In this document: positions 63,874-64,000 of the stretch, one piece after another
Layout: the number at the start of each line of letters is the position of its first letter
How positions within the stretch are numbered: the stretch's first letter is position 1
Notes under the pieces: model-generated
The model's database searches: none
Told to the model about the DNA's origin: nothing
What the model saw: only the letters and a program-made list of their open reading frames with translations
Made by a program: the position numbers and the translations under genes
Assembly: GCA_963790335.1 (NCBI GenBank)
Contig: CAWBOB010000002.1
Span: 62,001 to 126,000, forward strand
Direction: 5' to 3'
From: JAOUEA01 sp963790335
GTDB taxonomy: Bacteria; Actinomycetota; UBA4738; HRBIN12
Length of the DNA stretch: 64,000 bases

Positions 63874-64000
63874 ATGAGCACGACGCTCACCCGCCTGACC
63901 GAGCCCATGGTCCGCGAGCACGGCGAGCTGCGAGTGGCCACCTGGGACGAGGCCCTCGACCGGGCCGCCGATGGGCTCCGCCGCGCCGCCGATGGCAATC
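63874..64000 (+). CDS. Formate dehydrogenase alpha subunit / molybdopterin oxidoreductase, 5' part
   Basis: Only 42 codons are inside the window (MSTTLTRLTEPMVREHGELR, then ATWDEALDRAADGL). LTEPMVREHGEL-x-ATWDEALD matches the stretch of molybdenum or tungsten formate dehydrogenases that normally follows the N-terminal [4Fe-4S] domain. That domain is absent, since no Cys precedes it. AAGGAGA lies 8 bases before the ATG. fdhD upstream supports the formate dehydrogenase call. Confidence 0.75.
   Translation, partial: MSTTLTRLTEPMVREHGELRVATWDEALDRAADGLRRAADGN

Overview
This is a compact, very GC-rich stretch of a bacterial chromosome. No gap between genes exceeds about 160 bases, and I see no rRNA, tRNA, CRISPR array or mobile element. 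Gene content points to an Actinomycetota genome: a WhiB-like Fe-S regulator, an actinobacterial SUF operon (sufB-sufD-Rieske-sufC-sufS-sufU), an ArsA/Get3 ATPase with a C-terminal Hsp20-like domain, a DEDD exonuclease fused to a GIY-YIG/UvrC-like region, a mycothiol-type DinB/maleylpyruvate isomerase protein, F420/LLM-type enzymes, and many leaderless promoters with a TANNNT box 6-9 nt before the start codon. The window looks like part of a metagenome or draft assembly, because six single-base frameshifts interrupt otherwise well-conserved genes.

Layout. 1-5.9 kb: the end of an AI-2E family transporter, a multi-PAS sensor kinase and a 2-oxoacid dehydrogenase E1 alpha/beta pair. 6-8.6 kb: a copper cassette (YHS protein, CsoR, CopA) behind a CsoR-like box. 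8.7-10.3 kb: a thioredoxin/TPR protein and a methyltransferase. 10.3-15.9 kb, minus strand: a complete lpd-E1alpha-E1beta-E2-lipB operon. 16-17 kb: glycine-cleavage GcvT. 17-19.8 kb: a lipoprotein and a two-component system. 19.8-28.2 kb: Fe-S assembly (SufT-like, rhodanese, SUF operon). 28.2-34 kb: DUF2207 membrane protein, acyltransferase, glycerate kinase, YbaK, ErpA. 34-39.2 kb: MetH, a cyclic-nucleotide-domain protein, an aldo/keto reductase. 39.3-42.3 kb: a 2-oxoacid:ferredoxin oxidoreductase (KorAB). 42.3-49.3 kb: a NifS-like desulfurase, aquaporin, receiver protein and small genes, thiolase, nuclease, WhiB. 49.4-56.3 kb: YgfZ, a PimB-like glycosyltransferase, and the coupled arsA-ROK-LLM-MTHFS operon.

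56.3-64 kb is the most distinctive region. It holds two tandem GcvT-like tetrahydrofolate (THF) methyltransferases behind a perfect inverted repeat, glutamate formimidoyltransferase, an FTCD_C/FchA-type cyclohydrolase or cyclodeaminase, formate-THF ligase, FdhD and the start of a formate dehydrogenase. With 5-formyl-THF cyclo-ligase and an LLM oxidoreductase just upstream, this reads as a folate-linked one-carbon oxidation module that could take methyl groups from an unknown donor through THF to formate and CO2. That pathway is inferred from gene content, not proven.

Three themes link the window: lipoate and 2-oxoacid metabolism (two E1 pairs, E2, E3, LipB, KorAB), Fe-S cluster supply (SUF, SufT-like, ErpA, YgfZ, a second desulfurase) and one-carbon/folate chemistry (GcvT, MetH, MTHFS, Fhs, FDH).
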